Shown: in pieces, positions 44,663 through 52,938 of the stretch | Numbering within the stretch: the stretch's first letter is position 1 | Layout of the letters: each line of letters begins with the position of its first letter | NCBI RefSeq assembly: GCF_003668575.1 | Contig: NZ_RCVZ01000004.1 | Coordinates: 186,001 to 250,000 of the forward strand | Direction: 5' to 3' | DNA length: 64,000 nucleotides | Origin: Falsibacillus albus | Lineage (GTDB): Bacteria; Bacillota; Bacilli; Bacillales; DSM-25281 | Position numbers and translations under genes: made by a program | The notes under the pieces: generated by a model | What the model was told of the DNA's origin: nothing | Databases searched by the model: none | What the model saw: only the letters and a program-made list of their open reading frames with translations

Positions 44663-45444
44663 GAAATCAGCTCCCAAAATGTATTGTTTTTCTGAAAATA
44701 CAATTCATTCACTTGTACATTCCTCACGAGCATTATTAATAGATTCATAATCATTTTTGTTTCAACAGGACTATAAGGCCAATAAAATATTTTATCCATA
44801 AGTTTTATGACAGCATCTGCCTTAGCTACTGGCAATTTCTCATTTTTAACAGCTTGATGAAGAATCTGGATGCTGTATAACCGGAAAATCCCTTCTTTTT
44901 GCTCTGCAGCTATGTCGCTTCGAAATGGTGAGTTATAAATCATTGCCCCGTTGGAGCTTATCTTAACAATCGTTGCTTCATCGGATAGAAGCATTCGTGG
45001 TGTTGAAAGCATTGCTGCAGTGGATTTTCCTGATCCGGAATGGCCAGCAAAGATGTGGCCCTTCTCATTTTCTAAGACACAAGAAGAATGAATTAATAAG
45101 CCCCATTGATGATGAACCAGAAATGAACTATAAAGATTCATTAATGCATGCTTTAACGCAAGCCAATCATGGACGTGAATGACTGCCTGCTGGAATCCCG
45201 AATCAACCTCGATAAGGTAGTCTGCTCTTTTATAGTTGATTTTTCCATCTTTATGATCAATCTCAACTTCATAGTCGATAAATGCATGCCCATATCCATC
45301 CTTGATTTGAATATACATATCACAGCATTCGTCCGTCCGCTCGTCAATGACATTGAAATCCTGATCAAACCAATCAGATAGTAGATTAGAATGGAGGGTA
45401 ATATCGAAAATGTGTTCACCGATTTTCACTTGAAATGCCTTCAT
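44659..45444 (-). CDS. HPr-kinase-like protein of a RiPP operon
   Basis: The protein has 261 residues from the ATG at 45444 (AAAAGGGGG ahead); the 354-residue frame continues upstream across the precursor gene and is not real there. Walker A is HIFAGHSGSGKST (residues 130-142) and LLSDEATIV resembles the HprK L-x-x-D-D motif. HPr-kinase homologues in lasso clusters such as paeninodin phosphorylate the precursor C-terminal Ser. Here the target is unknown. Confidence 0.85.
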   Translation of the reverse strand: MKAFQVKIGEHIFDITLHSNLLSDWFDQDFNVIDERTDECCDMYIQIKDGYGHAFIDYEVEIDHKDGKINYKRADYLIEVDSGFQQAVIHVHDWLALKHALMNLYSSFLVHHQWGLLIHSSCVLENEKGHIFAGHSGSGKSTAAMLSTPRMLLSDEATIVKISSNGAMIYNSPFRSDIAAEQKEGIFRLYSIQILHQAVKNEKLPVAKADAVIKLMDKIFYWPYSPVETKMIMNLLIMLVRNVQVNELYFQKNNTFWELIS

Positions 45445-45523
45445 TCTTAAACCCCCTTTTACACTTGATATTATGTACCTGGACCAAAGGGCAGGATTTC
45501 CCACACCCTTTGATCCAATGACA

Positions 45524-45730
45524 TTATGGTCTTCCTTTTCCTCCCCCATTTCCGTTGTGCGGGCCAGTATAAGGATCATTTGGGTAATTGGTTCCACCAT
45601 TGCCATTCCCGTGATGATTCTGATTCCCATGTCCCTTATTCCAGCTTTGTGCTGTTTCAAACCGAATGTTCTGATGATCACATATTTGAGGAGGTTCATA
45701 TGAGTTTCTAAGGATTCGTACATTTTCCAT
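45524..45730 (-). CDS. Putative RiPP precursor peptide (68 residues)
   Basis: The ATG at 45730 follows AGGTGG and opens a 68-residue peptide. The leader part (about 1-24) has YEPPQICDHQNIRFET. The rest is rich in Gly, Asn, His and Pro and ends GGGKGRP. The neighbours are kinase, PqqD, peptidase and exporter. The leader motif E-x-P-x-[IV]-x-x-H-Q-x-I-x-F-E-T recurs at 46260. The final modification is unknown. Alternative frames here are longer, but none fits the neighbours. Confidence 0.75.
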   Translation of the reverse strand: MENVRILRNSYEPPQICDHQNIRFETAQSWNKGHGNQNHHGNGNGGTNYPNDPYTGPHNGNGGGKGRP

Positions 45731-45747
45731 TTTTCATTACCACCTTT

Positions 45748-45763
45748 TTTCTTTATAAAGAAC
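45748..45763. promoter_or_regulatory. Second SinR-like site near the precursor start
   Basis: TTTCTTT-AT-AAAGAAC is one mismatch from the palindrome GTTCTTTATAAAGAAC. It lies 18 bases before the precursor ATG, in the leader of the transcript. Confidence 0.6.
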
Positions 45764-45848
45764 GATGTTTACATGCAATTCCCCTGAAAATCTTTGATCA
45801 GGATTAAATTGTAATTGAATTAAATGGATTACAAAGTGATTTTTAATT

Positions 45849-45881
45849 ATTATAATTTATTTTTTGTTCTTTTTAAAGAAC
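45849..45881 (-). promoter_or_regulatory. RiPP operon promoter with SinR-like palindrome
   Basis: Minus strand: the 16-bp GTTCTTTAAAAAGAAC (45881-45866; half-sites GTTCTTT and AAAGAAC on the plus strand), an 11-bp gap, then TATAAT (45854-45849). TTTAAA inside the palindrome would be the -35, 17 bp before the -10. The layout equals that of the epsA promoter at 61931-61963. Confidence 0.75.
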
Positions 45882-45905
45882 AAAATTCATGGTGAACCCC
45901 AAACT

Positions 45906-46378
45906 CTATAGAACATACTCCTGTTCTAATGGGCCAACAATCTCAACGAAATTCTCTTCAGCCTCATACAGTCTCCCTTTTTTAATCAGATTAACACAAG
46001 GTGAAACCCGTTCTTGGAATAACCATTGATAGACCCCTTCAGCATCTTTTTCTCCTTAAAACTTTGCAACAATACTTCGTCTCGGAATTTCCTGAATGTT
46101 TTAAGTTCGAAGCAATCATCCGGAAGCCCTCTGGCGTCGACACAGGAATCTGTTATAAAACAGCTTTCCTCCGCCTTTTTCTCGTCCATATCCACTGCCA
46201 TGGTCTTTTCCATCATCACAATCGCCAGTTCCCCTTTGGCCGCTTACAGTGGTTTCAAACATGATTACTTGGTGATGCAGCACTTTCGGAAATTCATCAA
46301 TATTCTTATTCATCCGTGGTCTGTCTTTCCCATAAAAATATCTGTCAATACCCTGTCATAATTACTTCCTTCATACAT
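45906..46378 (-). pseudogene. Frameshifted precursor-like gene with CFI-box-type domain
   Basis: A GGTGG site and ATG at 46378 start a frame that stops after 22 codons. The next frame (46313 to 46116) gives FPKVLHHQVIMFETTVSG then a Gly-rich stretch to GREKGGG. One base shift leads to SCFITDSCVDARGLPDDCFE and LKTFRKFRDEVLLQSF, a CFI-box-like block. A further shift near 45990 gives IKKGRLYEAEENFVEIVGPL. It was once a leader, a Gly linker and a Cys-containing domain; now at least two shifts break it. Confidence 0.65.
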
Positions 46379-46404
46379 CACCACCTTTCGATGATTTTAA
46401 GATT

Positions 46405-47946
46405 TCACCCCGGAAATGTGGATTTCAAATTTCTGGATACGATCATTGTGCTTATAGTTTGTTTTACATACTGAAATTCAGCGGTTGGATAAAAGATTAT
46501 GACATATAGAACATTGGGTACCAGCAATGAAACCATCCCTTTCAAAAGGATTGCAGAAAACCCATGGCCGTTAACCATAAACTGATTCATGTAATATGTT
46601 ATCCAGCAGGCCCCGGAGGTCAGGACAAGGTAAAATATATATTGCTTGAAATACATCCAAACGGATTTTTCAAAATAATACTTATATACGAGCCTCGGAA
46701 TATTCCAAAATGCTGTACAAAGCGTACTAATGGCCGTACCAAGCAAAATCCCGGCAACACCGAAATACCTTCCCAAAAGGACGGAAGCGATTAAATTCAC
46801 AAGCGCTTCAAGCAATGGCACATACTTATCTTGAGTAAAGATTCCAGCTTTTGTTTTGAAAATCGTTGCGGCTCCCCTCATCCCCGTGATATAAAAATTC
46901 GATAGTAGGACTATAAGAGCGAATGAATTGAGTAAGTATTCCTCTCCCAGCCACCAGGAAATAAAATTTTGCAAAACATTATATAAAAAAATAAAAGAGA
47001 CCGAATATATCCAGAAATTGAGTAAGTAGATGACTTTGAATAGAGAATGACTCTTTTCCTTACTTTCCAAGGCGATCATATTTCCTACACTCTCACTGAC
47101 CCCATTCATAAATGGGGCCAATAATATATTCAGTTGTGCAATAATCATCGTATAGTTTGAAAAAACGCCAACTGCAACCAATCCTATTAACGAACCGATC
47201 AGAATATTATCTGTACCAAACACAAAATATGTCCCTAGATTTTGCAGAAAAAGGGCTTTGATGTTTCTAATTAATCCAGGTTTTTCATCTTCCCCTAATC
47301 TGTATCTCGATTTTGTACGAACGAATGGATATCTGTGTTCAATTATTTTTCCATAATAAATGTTTTGGACGACGAAGATGATTAACTCTAGCAATAGATA
47401 GAGTGCATAATTTTTTGTGTAAAGTATTAGAAAGATTTTTAACATTAAGCTCATTATTTGAAAAAAGAGGTTGATCCTCACTAGGACATACCCTTTTTGA
47501 TCTGCCGTAATCAATGAAACTTTATGTGCGTTCAGATAGAGCACTATATTTTTTGCAACAAACAAAAAATAGACGATCCTTACATAGGAAACCGGATCGC
47601 TCTTCTGTATCAATAATCCGAGAAAGGGATATAAAAGAATGCTTAGTGCAATAACAATCAATGCAATAGCTTGGTAGGCCTTTTTATAAACTTGTACGAG
47701 GGCAATGATCTTTGGTCTATTGTTTTCTGCTAGCGGTTGGTAGAGGCTGTAGACAATACTTGCCCCGACCCCTCCTTCTACAAGAGCCAAAAAGGATAAT
47801 ACATTTGTAAGCAATCCATTCAATCCCAAATAATTAGCTCCCAGACTGTCCAGAAAGACTTTTCTGGACACGAAGCCCAACAAAGTGATAATGATTTGTG
47901 CAGCGATCCCTATTAATATATTTTTCATCGAATTTCTAGTTCTCAT
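46405..47946 (-). CDS. Polysaccharide flippase (Wzx-like), eps operon
   Basis: This 513-residue protein has 12-14 predicted helices, with a conserved start TLLGFVSRKVFLDSLGANYL and GVGASIVYSLYQPLAENNRP. It fits the oligosaccharide flippase / EpsK role, moving lipid-linked repeat units across the membrane. It overlaps the glycosyltransferase remnant upstream by 11 bp. Confidence 0.88.
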   Translation of the reverse strand: MRTRNSMKNILIGIAAQIIITLLGFVSRKVFLDSLGANYLGLNGLLTNVLSFLALVEGGVGASIVYSLYQPLAENNRPKIIALVQVYKKAYQAIALIVIALSILLYPFLGLLIQKSDPVSYVRIVYFLFVAKNIVLYLNAHKVSLITADQKGYVLVRINLFFQIMSLMLKIFLILYTKNYALYLLLELIIFVVQNIYYGKIIEHRYPFVRTKSRYRLGEDEKPGLIRNIKALFLQNLGTYFVFGTDNILIGSLIGLVAVGVFSNYTMIIAQLNILLAPFMNGVSESVGNMIALESKEKSHSLFKVIYLLNFWIYSVSFIFLYNVLQNFISWWLGEEYLLNSFALIVLLSNFYITGMRGAATIFKTKAGIFTQDKYVPLLEALVNLIASVLLGRYFGVAGILLGTAISTLCTAFWNIPRLVYKYYFEKSVWMYFKQYIFYLVLTSGACWITYYMNQFMVNGHGFSAILLKGMVSLLVPNVLYVIIFYPTAEFQYVKQTISTMIVSRNLKSTFPG

Positions 47947-48112
47947 TTTGACCTACCGCTTGGATCATTTTCTCGAATCTCATGTATATTTTGTTCTTTT
48001 TAAGGATTTTTCCATGAGCCAAAAGCAAATGCTCCACATGGTAATGATCGAGACTATTTTCAGCACCGGCAAAATTAAGGGAATCTATCACAAAAAGCAG
48101 TCTATTCTTCAT
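47936..48112 (-). pseudogene. Glycosyltransferase N-terminal remnant
   Basis: A 58-codon frame starts MKNRLLFVIDSLNFAGAENS, the N-terminal strand and loop of a GT4 glycosyltransferase (compare VIDSLNxGGAEKSL). It then becomes unrelated sequence and stops. This is a deletion remnant of an extra glycosyltransferase gene between the flippase and the GT4 gene. Confidence 0.6.
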
Positions 48113-48144
48113 AAAACAACATCACTCACTTTTATTAAACTTCA

Positions 48145-49323
48145 TTACTGAATCAATTGATAAAATTTTTGCATTTCCTCATTATTTAGATAATTAATTT
48201 TCTTACAACCAAGAACCAATTTTGCTCGGAGATCCTCACTTTCATATAGGTACTCGATACCATTCGCGATCCCTTCAGCTCCTAGGGGACAAATATACCC
48301 ATCCACTCGATTTTTCACCTGGCTTCCTGCAGTAGGATAATTCGTGATTAATACCGGTTTTGATAAAATTTGTGCTTCGCTGACCGTTAAGGCTTTCCCC
48401 TCGTATCTGGAAGGTTGGACGTATAAATCGGCATGTTTTATATAAGGATAGGGGTTAATTTTCTTACCGAGCAAGATGAACTCTTTTTCTAAGTTGTTCT
48501 GCTTGATCAAACATTTGATCTCCTCTTCATCCCCTCCATAGCCAACAACATACCACACGATTGGATATCCTTTTTCTTTCAATATTTTCATTGCCAATAC
48601 AGCTTGGTCAATACCTTTCGCATAAGAGAGTCTCGCGACAGTTACTAGCTTGAACCGGTTATCCTCAACAAACGAGGACTCGGTTTTTTCATCAGCCAGG
48701 GATATTACCAATTCAGGTGTGGCTATGTTCTCCATAACGGAAACTTTATTCTTAAGCAATGGATATTTAGAAAGAAAGGCATCTTTGCAATGTTCCGAGA
48801 CAGCTATGATGTGATCAAATTTACTCCAAAGGGCATAATCCAAGTTTTCATCTGTCTGTACGACTGAATAATCTGTATGAATCCATGCGATTTTCGTTTT
48901 TGCAAAAACCTTTTCCGCCACAAAATAATGTGGCCATAGATAACTCACTGCGACATCATAGTGCTGATTCAATTTTGGGAGGAATGGCAGGGAAGCGTTC
49001 CACATATATTGCATCTGCCTATAGCCTGCTTCTTCATTTTTGAACCTGCTTGCTAAAATTTTTGCCCACACCCTCGAAATGCCGATTCTCAGCATACCTG
49101 ATTGAAAGATTTGTTTAATCGACATACGAAAGGTTTTATATTCCCTCTGCTCGACAAGTAAATTGGGTTCTGCAGGAATCAGCTCCATGAACTCCCCGCT
49201 ATGGCTGAAAAGCTTTAGGTCCACTATATATTTCTCATAGTCGAAGTTTGCCAGCAGGCTGATCAAGCTTCTTTCGACTCCACCCACTTCCAAATCGAAG
49301 GATGAGATCAAAATTTTCTTCAT
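48145..49323 (-). CDS. Glycosyltransferase family 4, eps operon
   Basis: This 392-residue protein begins MKKILISSFDLEVGGVERSL, the GT4 start. The donor-site block is RYEGKALTVSEAQILSKPVL and the preceding GYGGDEEEIKCLIKQNNLEK. A TTTTC-AAAAT start follows GGAGAAT. It adds one sugar of the repeat unit. It does not match a particular B. subtilis Eps protein by eye. Confidence 0.88.
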   Translation of the reverse strand: MKKILISSFDLEVGGVERSLISLLANFDYEKYIVDLKLFSHSGEFMELIPAEPNLLVEQREYKTFRMSIKQIFQSGMLRIGISRVWAKILASRFKNEEAGYRQMQYMWNASLPFLPKLNQHYDVAVSYLWPHYFVAEKVFAKTKIAWIHTDYSVVQTDENLDYALWSKFDHIIAVSEHCKDAFLSKYPLLKNKVSVMENIATPELVISLADEKTESSFVEDNRFKLVTVARLSYAKGIDQAVLAMKILKEKGYPIVWYVVGYGGDEEEIKCLIKQNNLEKEFILLGKKINPYPYIKHADLYVQPSRYEGKALTVSEAQILSKPVLITNYPTAGSQVKNRVDGYICPLGAEGIANGIEYLYESEDLRAKLVLGCKKINYLNNEEMQKFYQLIQ

Positions 49324-49335
49324 TTTTGTATTCTC

Positions 49336-50079
49336 CTAATGTTTTTGCAAAAGTTTTCTGATCTTGGCAATATTGTCTCCACCCACCATTTTTGAGAGTG
49401 AATACTTGAGGCTTCCTTTGACGTGTTCCTTTTTGGAGAGCCAGCTTTTATGAAAATGATGCATAGCGTAAGTTTCTGATGTCATGAAATTCCTGCAATT
49501 GATGTAATCATATGGTGAAAAATATGTTTGTGGATAAAATACTCCGATATCTTCCAGTTCCTGATATTCGCCATTTTTAATCAATCCTAAATTCACAAGG
49601 ATTTGCGTGATAAGTGCGACATTCGTCAAACTATCTAAACTCCCATCTTCTCTTCGAAAACGTTTATGTTTATAAGAATCCAAGAGCATTTTGATCAATG
49701 CATTCTTTGGAGATGCACCGATTGTACTGGTTGCAATAAAGTTTTCTTGCTCAAATCCCCAAAAAGATTGATGATGCAGCAAATCATTGAATGATTTGAA
49801 TACCTCAACATCTGTATCCAAATAAATACCGCCTTGATGGTATAATGCATGGACCCTTACATAGTCACTGACAAATGCATATTTTTTTGATTCATAGGCT
49901 TCTTTTACATATGCATTTTGATTGATATTGATGGATGTTTCATTCCATTCAATTAATTGGTAATCCTGCAAATGATACTTCCAGCTATTAAGGCATTTTT
50001 CTACAAGCGGAGGTTTATTTTTATGACCGAACCAGCAATAGTGAATCATTTTGGGTATGTTTGATTGATAATGATTCAA
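49336..50079 (-). CDS. Glycosyltransferase family 32 (DXD type)
   Basis: The protein has 247 residues from a TTG at 50079 after AGGGAGG. The start IPKMIHYCWFGHKNKPPLVE and the DXD segment YHQGGIYLDTDVEVFKSFND are those of capsular GT32 enzymes. It transfers a sugar from a nucleotide donor to the growing unit. Confidence 0.9.
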   Translation of the reverse strand: MNHYQSNIPKMIHYCWFGHKNKPPLVEKCLNSWKYHLQDYQLIEWNETSININQNAYVKEAYESKKYAFVSDYVRVHALYHQGGIYLDTDVEVFKSFNDLLHHQSFWGFEQENFIATSTIGASPKNALIKMLLDSYKHKRFRREDGSLDSLTNVALITQILVNLGLIKNGEYQELEDIGVFYPQTYFSPYDYINCRNFMTSETYAMHHFHKSWLSKKEHVKGSLKYSLSKMVGGDNIAKIRKLLQKH

Positions 50080-50095
50080 TGTACGAACCTCCCTA

Positions 50096-50437
50096 TCATT
50101 TTTTTTGATTTTGCCATTTGATAAATTCCAGCAGCGTTTTATATTCTTTTATCTCTCCTTTTTCTATGCCAGATTCTTTCAATTCATTAGCTAATTCAAT
50201 CCATTCCTTTTCAAGCTCATCTTGTCCATTCCTTTCATTTGAGTCCATATAAATCAATTCACTCAAATCGACATTCAAAACCTTGGCTAACTTTTTGATG
50301 ACGGTGATTGAAGGATTCTGATTAAGGTTTCGTTCAATATTGCTCAAATAGGATTTGGATATGTGGGCCCTATCTGCTACTTCAGATAATGTGTAGCCTC
50401 GGCGTTTTCGAATTTCATATAATTTTTTTCCCAGCAT
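50096..50437 (-). CDS. SinR-like repressor inside the eps operon
   Basis: This 113-residue protein has the XRE helix-turn-helix RRGYTLSEVADRAHISKSYL then SNIERNLNQNPSITVIKKLA, close in pattern to SinR (residues 6-60). The C-terminal half (NGQDELEKEWIELANELKES, YKTLLEFIKWQNQKK) matches the SinR multimerisation region. It lies between epsN and the GT32 gene. It is probably the protein that binds the GTTCTTT palindromes in the window. A SinI-type antagonist is not seen here. Confidence 0.85.
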   Translation of the reverse strand: MLGKKLYEIRKRRGYTLSEVADRAHISKSYLSNIERNLNQNPSITVIKKLAKVLNVDLSELIYMDSNERNGQDELEKEWIELANELKESGIEKGEIKEYKTLLEFIKWQNQKK

Positions 50438-50469
50438 ATTGTTTACCTCTTCTTTGCACCGAATTTTTG

Positions 50470-51642
50470 TTATATCGTTGAAACCCTTACTTTAAAATGA
50501 TTTTGCACACATTCAATGATTCTCACTTGCTCCTCATCGGTCATATTCGTTCCGGAAGGGAGACAGATTCCGTTTTTGAACAACCATTTCGAAACATCTA
50601 CGCCTTCTTCATGCGGATAAAATTTCACACCATCAAATAACGGCTGCAGGTGTAGGGGCTTCCAAACCGGCCGGGCTTCGATATTTTCAGATGCGAGTGA
50701 ATGCAAAATAGTTTGAGCGTTTATACCCGATTGTGTTTCATTCGTCGTAAAAGTGGTTAACCAGCGATTGGAAACAGAATTCTTTAATTCAGGCATAAAT
50801 TTAATACCGGGTAAATAACCCAGTGTTTGATAATACTTACCAAAGATCCCCCTTCTAGCTGCCACCCTACTCTCTAATACTTGGAGCTGCGCTCTTCCGA
50901 TTCCCGCAAGGATATTGCTCAATCGGTAATTGTATCCCAATTGGCTATGCTGATAATGAGGGGCGGGATCCTTTGCCTGGGATGCTAGAAAACGCGCCTT
51001 TTCAAGCAGCTTTTGGTCATCTGAAACGATCATCCCTCCTCCAGAAGTTGTGATGATTTTATTGCCATTAAAGGAATAAACCCCGAATTTTCCGAACGTC
51101 CCACTCGCTTTCCCCTTAAAAAATGATCCAAGTGATTCGGCTGAATCCTCGACGACAGGAATATCGTATTGTTCACATAAGGGAATCAGTTCATCCATCT
51201 TAGCGCTTTGTCCATAAAGATTGACAATCACTACCGCTTTCGGGAGCTTCCCTTTTATTGCTGCTTCTCTTAATGCTGCAGCCAATGCCAGTGGAGACAT
51301 ATTCCATGTATCAGGTTCAGAGTCAATGAACACTGGTTCAGCCCCTAGGTACACAACAGGATTTGCACTCGCTACAAAGGTCAGTGAGGAGCAAAAAACG
51401 TAATCGCCTTTTTGAACGCCTAATAATGAAAGGGCCAAATGAATCGCCGCTGTCCCGGAAGTAACGGCAACAGCATCTTTTACTCCGATATAGTCAGCAA
51501 CTTCCCTTTCGAAGGATTCTACATTTGATCCAGATGGAGCGATCCAATTCGATTGAAAAGCATCTTGAATATATTTCATTTCATTTCCACTCATATGTGG
51601 AGGAGATAAATAAATGCGTTCATTTCTTGAAGCAATCAACAT
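50470..51642 (-). CDS. epsN: PLP-dependent sugar aminotransferase, EpsN-like
   Basis: The protein has 390 residues from the ATG at 51642 (GGGAGG ahead); the frame from 51768 overlaps epsM. DegT/DnrJ/EryC1 fold: AVTSGTAAIHLALSLLGVQK, VVEDSAESLGSFFKGK and the PLP lysine in FGVYSFNGNKIITTSGGGMI. It forms the amino sugar precursor, working with EpsM and EpsC. Confidence 0.93.
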   Translation of the reverse strand: MLIASRNERIYLSPPHMSGNEMKYIQDAFQSNWIAPSGSNVESFEREVADYIGVKDAVAVTSGTAAIHLALSLLGVQKGDYVFCSSLTFVASANPVVYLGAEPVFIDSEPDTWNMSPLALAAALREAAIKGKLPKAVVIVNLYGQSAKMDELIPLCEQYDIPVVEDSAESLGSFFKGKASGTFGKFGVYSFNGNKIITTSGGGMIVSDDQKLLEKARFLASQAKDPAPHYQHSQLGYNYRLSNILAGIGRAQLQVLESRVAARRGIFGKYYQTLGYLPGIKFMPELKNSVSNRWLTTFTTNETQSGINAQTILHSLASENIEARPVWKPLHLQPLFDGVKFYPHEEGVDVSKWLFKNGICLPSGTNMTDEEQVRIIECVQNHFKVRVSTI

Positions 51643-52283
51643 GGTATATTCCTCCCGATATTTTTGATGACTTTCGCTGGTATCCCGACAGCAGTATGAT
51701 ATGGCGGGATATCTTGGTTGACCACAGCTCCTGCGCCGATGGTGGACCACTCCCCTGCATTGGTGCATGGTATGAATGTAGCACTTGCCCCAACATGCGC
51801 CCCTTCCCTTACCTTCACCCCTCCAGTCAGCACAGCATTTGGAGAAATATGGACGAATGAATCCAGCATCGTATCATGCTCGATGATTGAGCTTGTATTG
51901 ATGATGACATGTGCGCCAATCCTTGCTTCTGCATTTATTACCGACCTCGGCATAATGACTGTGCCATTCCCAATTTTTGCACTTCGGCTGACGATTGCTG
52001 AAGGATGGATGAGCGATATATAATCATCCTCATCCAATTGAAGTCGTTCAAAAATGAGCTTCCTGTTCCTGTTGTCCCCTATTGCAATAATGAACTTTAC
52101 TTCACTGAACTTAACTTTTATCTTTTTTGTTGACGAAATGGGTCCTGTATAGAGGTTTTGAAAATAGTGATCATCTTCAAACTTGTCATCGAACAGACCA
52201 ATCAATTGAAATCCATTTATTCCGATCAGCTCTTGTATGACACGGCTATGTCCCCCTGCTCCTATCACAGCGATATTCATCAT
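51636..52283 (-). CDS. epsM: Sugar O/N-acetyltransferase, EpsM-like
   Basis: This 215-residue protein has an N-terminal PglD-type nucleotide-binding half (NIAVIGAGGHSRVIQELI) and a left-handed beta-helix acetyltransferase (KIGNGTVIMPRSVINAEARI, STIGAGAVVNQDIPPYHTAV). It acetylates the amino sugar made by EpsC and EpsN. It overlaps epsN by 7 bp and epsL by 4 bp. Confidence 0.92.
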   Translation of the reverse strand: MMNIAVIGAGGHSRVIQELIGINGFQLIGLFDDKFEDDHYFQNLYTGPISSTKKIKVKFSEVKFIIAIGDNRNRKLIFERLQLDEDDYISLIHPSAIVSRSAKIGNGTVIMPRSVINAEARIGAHVIINTSSIIEHDTMLDSFVHISPNAVLTGGVKVREGAHVGASATFIPCTNAGEWSTIGAGAVVNQDIPPYHTAVGIPAKVIKNIGRNIPC

Positions 52284-52894
52284 CCGTGTTCCTCGTGAAT
52301 GAATGCGCCAGATCCTTGGAACTTCGCCATAGTTACTGAATCTGCTTGATTGATTCCTTTTGATTGAATGACCTTAACGATGGTGATCAATATGATCTTC
52401 AAATCCAACCTAAAGCTGCAATGTTGCACGTACCATACATCCAAGGAGAACCTCTCATCCCATGATATTGAGTTCCTTCCATTAATCTGTGCCCACCCTG
52501 TAATACCAGGTTTTACATCATGCCGCTTTATTTGTTCCAAATTATACAGGGGCAAATATTCCATTAATAATGGTCTTGGTCCAACAAGACTTAATTCCCC
52601 TTTTACAACATTGAATAATTGTGGGAGTTCATCAAGGCTATACTTCCGCAAAAAGCTTCCGATTCGAGTCATTCTCTGGAAGTCGGGGAGAAGTTCACCT
52701 TCTGGCCCCCTCCTATCCGTCATCGTCCGGAATTTATATAAAGAAAATGGACGATTATTTAAACCTGGACGCTGCTGCTTGAATATGATCGGGCCGCCGA
52801 TCATCATCCATATAGAAATGGCAACAACTAAAAATAGTGGCAAGAAACAAATGATTAATACTAAGGACATGGTTAAATCGAACAGCCTTTTCAC
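52280..52894 (-). CDS. epsL: Sugar transferase to lipid carrier, EpsL-like
   Basis: The protein has 204 residues from a GTG at 52894 (AAAGGATGG ahead); ATGs at 52903 and 52930 are in frame but poorly sited. A single N-terminal helix precedes the bacterial sugar transferase domain: RPGLNNRPFSLYKFRTMTD, SFLRKYSLDELPQLFNVVKG and PGITGWAQINGRNSISWDER. It starts the repeat unit on undecaprenyl phosphate. Confidence 0.93.
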   Translation of the reverse strand: MKRLFDLTMSLVLIICFLPLFLVVAISIWMMIGGPIIFKQQRPGLNNRPFSLYKFRTMTDRRGPEGELLPDFQRMTRIGSFLRKYSLDELPQLFNVVKGELSLVGPRPLLMEYLPLYNLEQIKRHDVKPGITGWAQINGRNSISWDERFSLDVWYVQHCSFRLDLKIILITIVKVIQSKGINQADSVTMAKFQGSGAFIHEEHG

Positions 52895-52938
52895 AATTAC
52901 CATCCTTTGATTGTATAGAGTTAGTAACATTCAATGAA

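Noticed and set aside
45445-45723. N-terminal extension of the kinase frame across the precursor gene
   Set aside because: The frame is open but has no start site, and the kinase family begins at the ATG at 45444, which has a strong ribosome-binding site.
41116-45881. A true lasso peptide cluster
   Set aside because: No asparagine-synthetase-like cyclase and no transglutaminase-like leader protease are encoded between 41 and 46 kb, and the Gly/Asn core lacks a clear ring-forming acidic residue at position 7-9 after a conserved leader Thr.
47993-47999. A single GTTCTTT inside the glycosyltransferase remnant
   Set aside because: It has no inverted partner and no promoter, so it is probably chance.
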